Source: Pseudomonas wayambapalatensis (GTDB taxonomy: Bacteria > Pseudomonadota > Gammaproteobacteria > Pseudomonadales > Pseudomonadaceae). From it: a stretch of 64,000 nucleotides of DNA. Under the pieces are notes generated by a model. The model had not been told where the DNA came from. It saw nothing but the letters and a program-made list of their open reading frames with translations, and made no database searches. A program made the position numbers and the translations under genes. Positions 61,202 through 64,000 of this stretch are shown here, in pieces. The stretch lies in the NCBI GenBank assembly GCA_014268975.2, contig CP077096.1, positions 1,386,501 through 1,450,500 on the forward strand. The letters run 5' to 3'. Position 1 is the stretch's first letter, and every line of letters starts with the position of its first letter.

Positions 61202-62083
61202 TCAGATGGCCAGCGCATGCTGCCCCTGCACGTAGGTGTAGCGTTGGCGAGGCTCGCGTGCCGGCTTGAGGAAACCAAGTATCGCGCTGCGGGTGTCCTC
61301 GCAGGCGGTCTTGTGTTCCATGTCCAGGAAGTGGCCGGCATCGCGAATCACGCTGAACTGGCTCTTGCCCACATGGCGACTGAACTGCCGGGCATCCTCG
61401 ACGGTGGTGTACTCGTCACGCTCGCCGTTGATGAACAGTACCGGGATGTCGATATTGCGCGCTGCCTTCAATGCCCGCTCAAGATCATGATCCAGCACCT
61501 GGTTGATGTGGAAGTGCATCTGTGCGTACTCGTGGCTGTCCAGGCTGCTCACGTGACGGTAGTTGAAGCGCTTGAACAGCGACGGCAGGTGCTTGCCAAT
61601 GGTGTCGTTGACCAGGTTGCCGACCTGATAGCGGTCGCAGGCGGACAAGTACTGGCAGCCGCGCTCGAGGTAGTCGCGCATCGGATCGTTGATGACCGGC
61701 GAGAACGAACTGACGATCGCCTTCTTCACCAGGCGTGGCTGGTGCGCCAGTGCCAGCAGCGTGCACGCGCCGCCCCAGGAGAAGGACATCACGTGATCGG
61801 CACGGAAGTGCTCGACCAGCTCCAGCAGAATATGCGCCTCGGTCTCTTTCGTCAGCAGACGTTCCTGGCGGTTGTGTGGCTTGGACTTGCCGGCATAGGG
61901 CTGGTCGTAGAGCACCACGTTGAATTGCGGATACAGATTGCGCACCGTCTGGGCAAAAGACGCCGTGGTGGCCAGCGAGCCGTTGATCAGGACGATCGTC
62001 TTCTCTGCCGTTTCCGCGCGATAGAACTCCGTGTAAACCCGGTACTGACCTTGGATATCAAGTACAGCGATTTCTGGCCTCAT
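61202..62083 (-). CDS. phaG: 3-hydroxyacyl-ACP thioesterase/transacylase PhaG
   Basis: 293 residues, close to P. putida PhaG along its whole length. Alpha/beta-hydrolase fold with catalytic residues Ser102 (MSFSWGGA), Asp223 (NGERDEYTT) and His251 (DAGHFLDMEHK), the published triad. It links fatty acid synthesis to medium-chain-length PHA by releasing (R)-3-hydroxyacyl chains from ACP (originally described as ACP:CoA transacylase). ATG 62083 with AGGAG 9 bp upstream is clear; the upstream in-frame extension is not. The related enzyme RhlA makes rhamnolipid precursors. Monocistronic, downstream of the tRNA in the minus direction. Confidence 0.96.
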   Translation of the reverse strand: MRPEIAVLDIQGQYRVYTEFYRAETAEKTIVLINGSLATTASFAQTVRNLYPQFNVVLYDQPYAGKSKPHNRQERLLTKETEAHILLELVEHFRADHVMSFSWGGACTLLALAHQPRLVKKAIVSSFSPVINDPMRDYLERGCQYLSACDRYQVGNLVNDTIGKHLPSLFKRFNYRHVSSLDSHEYAQMHFHINQVLDHDLERALKAARNIDIPVLFINGERDEYTTVEDARQFSRHVGKSQFSVIRDAGHFLDMEHKTACEDTRSAILGFLKPAREPRQRYTYVQGQHALAI

Positions 62084-62536
62084 GTCATCGACTCCTGGCG
62101 CAAAAAGGGCACTCGCGTCATCTAGTGGCCTGCCCAGTCGTATCGATCGCTCGAAATGGCTGCGCAGAACCCTAGGGTGCACGTCCTATATGACAGGTAG
62201 GCATTCGCCTTGAAGTGAAACCGGGGGGCCCAGTGCCGATCCCGGTTGCGCGGGTCGACGGGTATTGTTGTTGGCGGGCGATCTGCCGTGCCCCAGGGCA
62301 TCGAGACCTTGGGTGGCCGGCAAAAGGCGTCTTGGACTCCATGAGTGACCGATGAGTCACATGAAGACTGACGAATTGGATTCAAGCAGCAGCGTGCAGA
62401 TCGTGCAAGTGCCGCTCGGGGGATCTTTTGCGCAAAACCGCTGGGCGGTCGTTCTGGCGGTGCCCATGGGCCTGGGCCGGGGTTGCATCGCGGGCGTTTG
62501 CCCGCGATGCACTTTCAGGCAGTTGCGGTGGGCGAA
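62084..62536. other. 450-bp intergenic region between phaG and the DUF4197 gene
   Basis: Promoter region of phaG on its left side. Holds a perfect 11-bp stem with a GTTT loop (GCATCGCGGGC/GCCCGCGATGC, 62485-62510) just past the DUF4197 stop, which looks like a worn REP core or a terminator without T-run. No gene recognised. Confidence 0.4.
62485..62510. repeat. Perfect 11-bp stem-loop downstream of the DUF4197 gene
   Basis: Arms 62485-62495 and 62500-62510 with a 4-base loop; core CGCGGGC resembles REP. No T-run follows on either strand. Confidence 0.5.
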
Positions 62537-63223
62537 TCAGAGTGCGCCGAACACTTTCTTGGCCAGGCTCGTCGCGGCTTGTGCCGGGTTCTGGCGGATA
62601 CTCTGTTCTTGCTTGGCAATCATCTCGAACAGCCCGTCCAGGGCCTTTTCGGTCACGTAGTTCTCGATATTGGCGTCATCCTTGATCAGGCCCAGCCCCT
62701 TGGCCTGGCCGGCGAAGCTGTTGTACTGCTGGGCCAGGCCGACCTTGTCGGTGGCCTGCTTGACGATGGGCAGGAACTTGGCGCGAATCTGCTCGCGGCT
62801 GCTCTTGTTCAGGTACTGGGTGGCCGAATCCTGGCCACCGCTGAGGATGCCCTTGGCGTCGGTCACGGTCATCTTTTTCACCGCATCCACGAGAATCGCC
62901 TGGGCTTGTGGCACGGCAGCTTCGGCGGCCTTGTTCATGCTGGTTTCCAGGGCGTCGACCTGATCGCCCTTGCCAAACATCTTCATCGCCTTGGCGGCCT
63001 TGCCCAGGTTGCCGGGCAGTTCGATGCGCACGTCCGGGTTGTTGTTGAAGCCGCCGGGGGTGCTCAGCTGTTTGACGGCGATCTGCGCGCCCTGAGTCAG
63101 AGCGTCCTTGAGGCCGGCGGAGGCGTCGCTCTGGGACAGGTCGCCAAGCGACAGGGCCAGGGCGCTGGCCGACAGCAGCAGGCCGGCGCACAGGGTGGTG
63201 AAGCGCAAGGAGGAGCGAATCAT
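62537..63223 (-). CDS. DUF4197 exported protein
   Basis: 228 residues. Signal peptide about 1-23 (MIRSSLRFTTLCAGLLLSASALA). The mature region is mostly helical and matches DUF4197: GLKDALTQGAQIAVKQLSTPGGFNNNPDVRIELPGNLGKAAKAMKMFGKG in the first half and ENYVTEKALDGLFEMIAKQEQSIRQNPAQ near the end. Function of the family is unknown; widely conserved in proteobacteria. ATG 63223 has GAAGGAAGTC-like sequence (CATAAGGAAGTC) before it. 33 bp after the YbaY-type lipoprotein gene, so the two may form an operon. Confidence 0.9.
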   Translation of the reverse strand: MIRSSLRFTTLCAGLLLSASALALSLGDLSQSDASAGLKDALTQGAQIAVKQLSTPGGFNNNPDVRIELPGNLGKAAKAMKMFGKGDQVDALETSMNKAAEAAVPQAQAILVDAVKKMTVTDAKGILSGGQDSATQYLNKSSREQIRAKFLPIVKQATDKVGLAQQYNSFAGQAKGLGLIKDDANIENYVTEKALDGLFEMIAKQEQSIRQNPAQAATSLAKKVFGAL

Positions 63224-63256
63224 GAAGACTTCCTTATGGGCAGAAATGAAGCGGGA

Positions 63257-63655
63257 TCAACGTACTTGATCGACCTTGATCCGCACAGGTTGCGGGTCGC
63301 TGCCGTCGAGTCGGACGCTGTGGTGTTCGGTGTTGATGAACAGCAGCTTGCCATCGAGTTCGATGCGGGCGCTGACGGCGTAGCGATGGCCCGGCTGGAC
63401 CTTGGCCGGATCGTAGCTGAGCTGGAACGGCAGTGGCACGTTGCCCTTGACCGGCCCGGACTGGCTGGCGAGGGTGACGGCCGGGGCGTCCATCAGCGAG
63501 ACGTCCTGCAGGCTCACGCTGAGCGTGGCGGCAGGCGGCAGGGCAATGCGCTGCAGGTAGAAGACTTCGCCTTCCAGACTGGCCTGGTGCGGCGTGGTAT
63601 GGCTGGAGCAGGCTGTGAGCAGGGTGGCGCAGCACAGCGTGAGAAGTTTTTTCAT
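63257..63655 (-). CDS. YbaY-family lipoprotein
   Basis: 132 residues. Lipoprotein signal MKKLLTLCCATLLTACSS with lipobox LLTAC (Cys16). The mature domain, ASLEGEVFYLQRIALPPAATLSVSLQDVSL then PLPFQLSYDPAKVQPGHRYAVSARIELDGKLLFINTEHHSV, is the YbaY/COG3126 beta-sandwich. In E. coli YbaY is a glycolipoprotein-type outer-membrane lipoprotein of unknown role. Probably co-transcribed with the DUF4197 gene (33 bp). Confidence 0.9.
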   Translation of the reverse strand: MKKLLTLCCATLLTACSSHTTPHQASLEGEVFYLQRIALPPAATLSVSLQDVSLMDAPAVTLASQSGPVKGNVPLPFQLSYDPAKVQPGHRYAVSARIELDGKLLFINTEHHSVRLDGSDPQPVRIKVDQVR

Positions 63656-63771
63656 GGAATCTCCGCAGTCCTTGGCGTGGGCTTGTGGCCGACCACTGGG
63701 ACTTTAGCGCAATGGCGGGTGGGGAAGGAAATCTGTCCGGTGCTCGGCACGCTGCTCGGAACATTTGCCGC

Positions 63772-63838
63772 GCCGGCCTTTTCGCGGGCAAGCCCGCTCC
63801 CACAAAGTTTTGCAGGGGGGCTTGCCTGCGAAAAGGCC
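63772..63838. repeat. Inverted REP pair
   Basis: CCGGCCTTTTCGCGGGCAAG then CCCGCTCCCACA, and the inverted copy GGGGGGCTTGCCTGCGAAAAG. The right copy has one changed base in its stem (GCCTGCG). Confidence 0.87.
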
Positions 63839-63847
63839 AACTCTGGA

Positions 63848-64000
63848 TCAGACGATAGCCTGTTCTGCGGTGTCGTCCCTATGCAGCGCCACCTGTCGGA
63901 TCGACAAGCGCAGCTCCGCCGACAGCACCCGCTTGGCGACGCCTTCGGCCAGCTCGGCGAGTTTGTCGTGGTAGCCAAGCTTGCCATTGCCATCCGGCAG
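63848..64000 (-). CDS. C-terminal end of an unidentified protein (5' part outside window)
   Basis: The minus strand is open from the right edge to a TGA at 63848-63850, giving 50 residues: [20 protein letters not shown] then [30 protein letters not shown]. It has the charge pattern and codon use of a real gene (third positions GC-rich) and is followed by a REP pair, the usual position after a gene. Family not recognised from this tail. Confidence 0.55.
   Translation of the reverse strand: MPDGNGKLGYHDKLAELAEGVAKRVLSAELRLSIRQVALHRDDTAEQAIV

Overview
The window is chromosomal DNA of a fluorescent Pseudomonas of the P. putida group. The evidence is near-family-length matches to P. putida proteins (TtgABC/TtgR, PcaK with Asp41/Asp44, PhaG with Ser102/Asp223/His251, the H-NS-like MvaT/TurA), high GC content, and many copies of the roughly 35-bp Pseudomonas REP sequence (core GCGGGCAAGCCCGC). 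As far as I remember it, the gene order broadly follows the PP_1365-PP_1415 region of strain KT2440. I see no prophage, insertion sequence, CRISPR array or integrated island, so this reads as core chromosome with small accessory insertions.

Layout. Bases 1-5.1 kb: the end of exonuclease I, mvaT, purU, and a tightly overlapping operon of a glycosyltransferase, a DUF2334 deacetylase and a YbhN-type membrane protein. 5.3-10.9 kb: an amino-acid/GABA-type chemoreceptor (McpG-like), a DUF853 ATPase, the PitA phosphate transporter and a small hypothetical gene. 11.2-21 kb: the protocatechuate/beta-ketoadipate block pcaR, pcaK, pcaIJF, pcaT, pcaB, pcaD, pcaC. PcaR-type operators lie before pcaR, pcaK and pcaI. 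The CoA transferase is of the long CatIJ type, not the short SCOT-like PcaIJ. 21-24.7 kb: a DUF962 protein, a Crp/Fnr regulator, a LysR regulator and an OprD-family porin. 25-33.2 kb: the TtgABC solvent/antibiotic efflux pump with its divergent repressor TtgR, followed by a DHA2 efflux transporter.

33.5-43.3 kb is a mixed metabolic and regulatory stretch: oxaloacetate decarboxylase, a LysR regulator with a divergent metallo-beta-lactamase-fold gene and NAD(P)-binding gene, a second LysR regulator next to a ThDP enzyme, an AraC regulator, an ABM-domain protein, a flavin reductase-like protein, and a secreted protein made almost entirely of a 13-residue repeat. 43.3-48 kb: a 2-oxoglutarate/dicarboxylate-type MHS transporter with a sigma-54 promoter, next to a DctBD-like two-component system that would be its activator. 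48-52.6 kb: periplasmic beta-glucosidase BglX, a TPM-domain membrane protein and a methyltransferase. 52.6-56.9 kb: an iron-starvation cell-surface signalling system (ECF sigma factor, FecR-like regulator, STN-type TonB receptor) with Fur-like boxes. 56.9-64 kb: a SIR2-like DUF4917 protein, GlpQ, a SulP transporter, tRNA-Gly(TCC), PhaG, a DUF4197 protein, a YbaY-type lipoprotein and the 3' end of an unidentified gene.

Candidates for something undescribed are the 42.4-kb repeat protein (six exact 13-residue units that differ only by synonymous codons, behind a signal peptide), the glycosyltransferase/deacetylase/YbhN operon behind a perfect palindrome, the DUF4917 SIR2-like protein, and several unassigned operator-like palindromes. 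Functional statements rest on motif recognition by eye; no database search was run.
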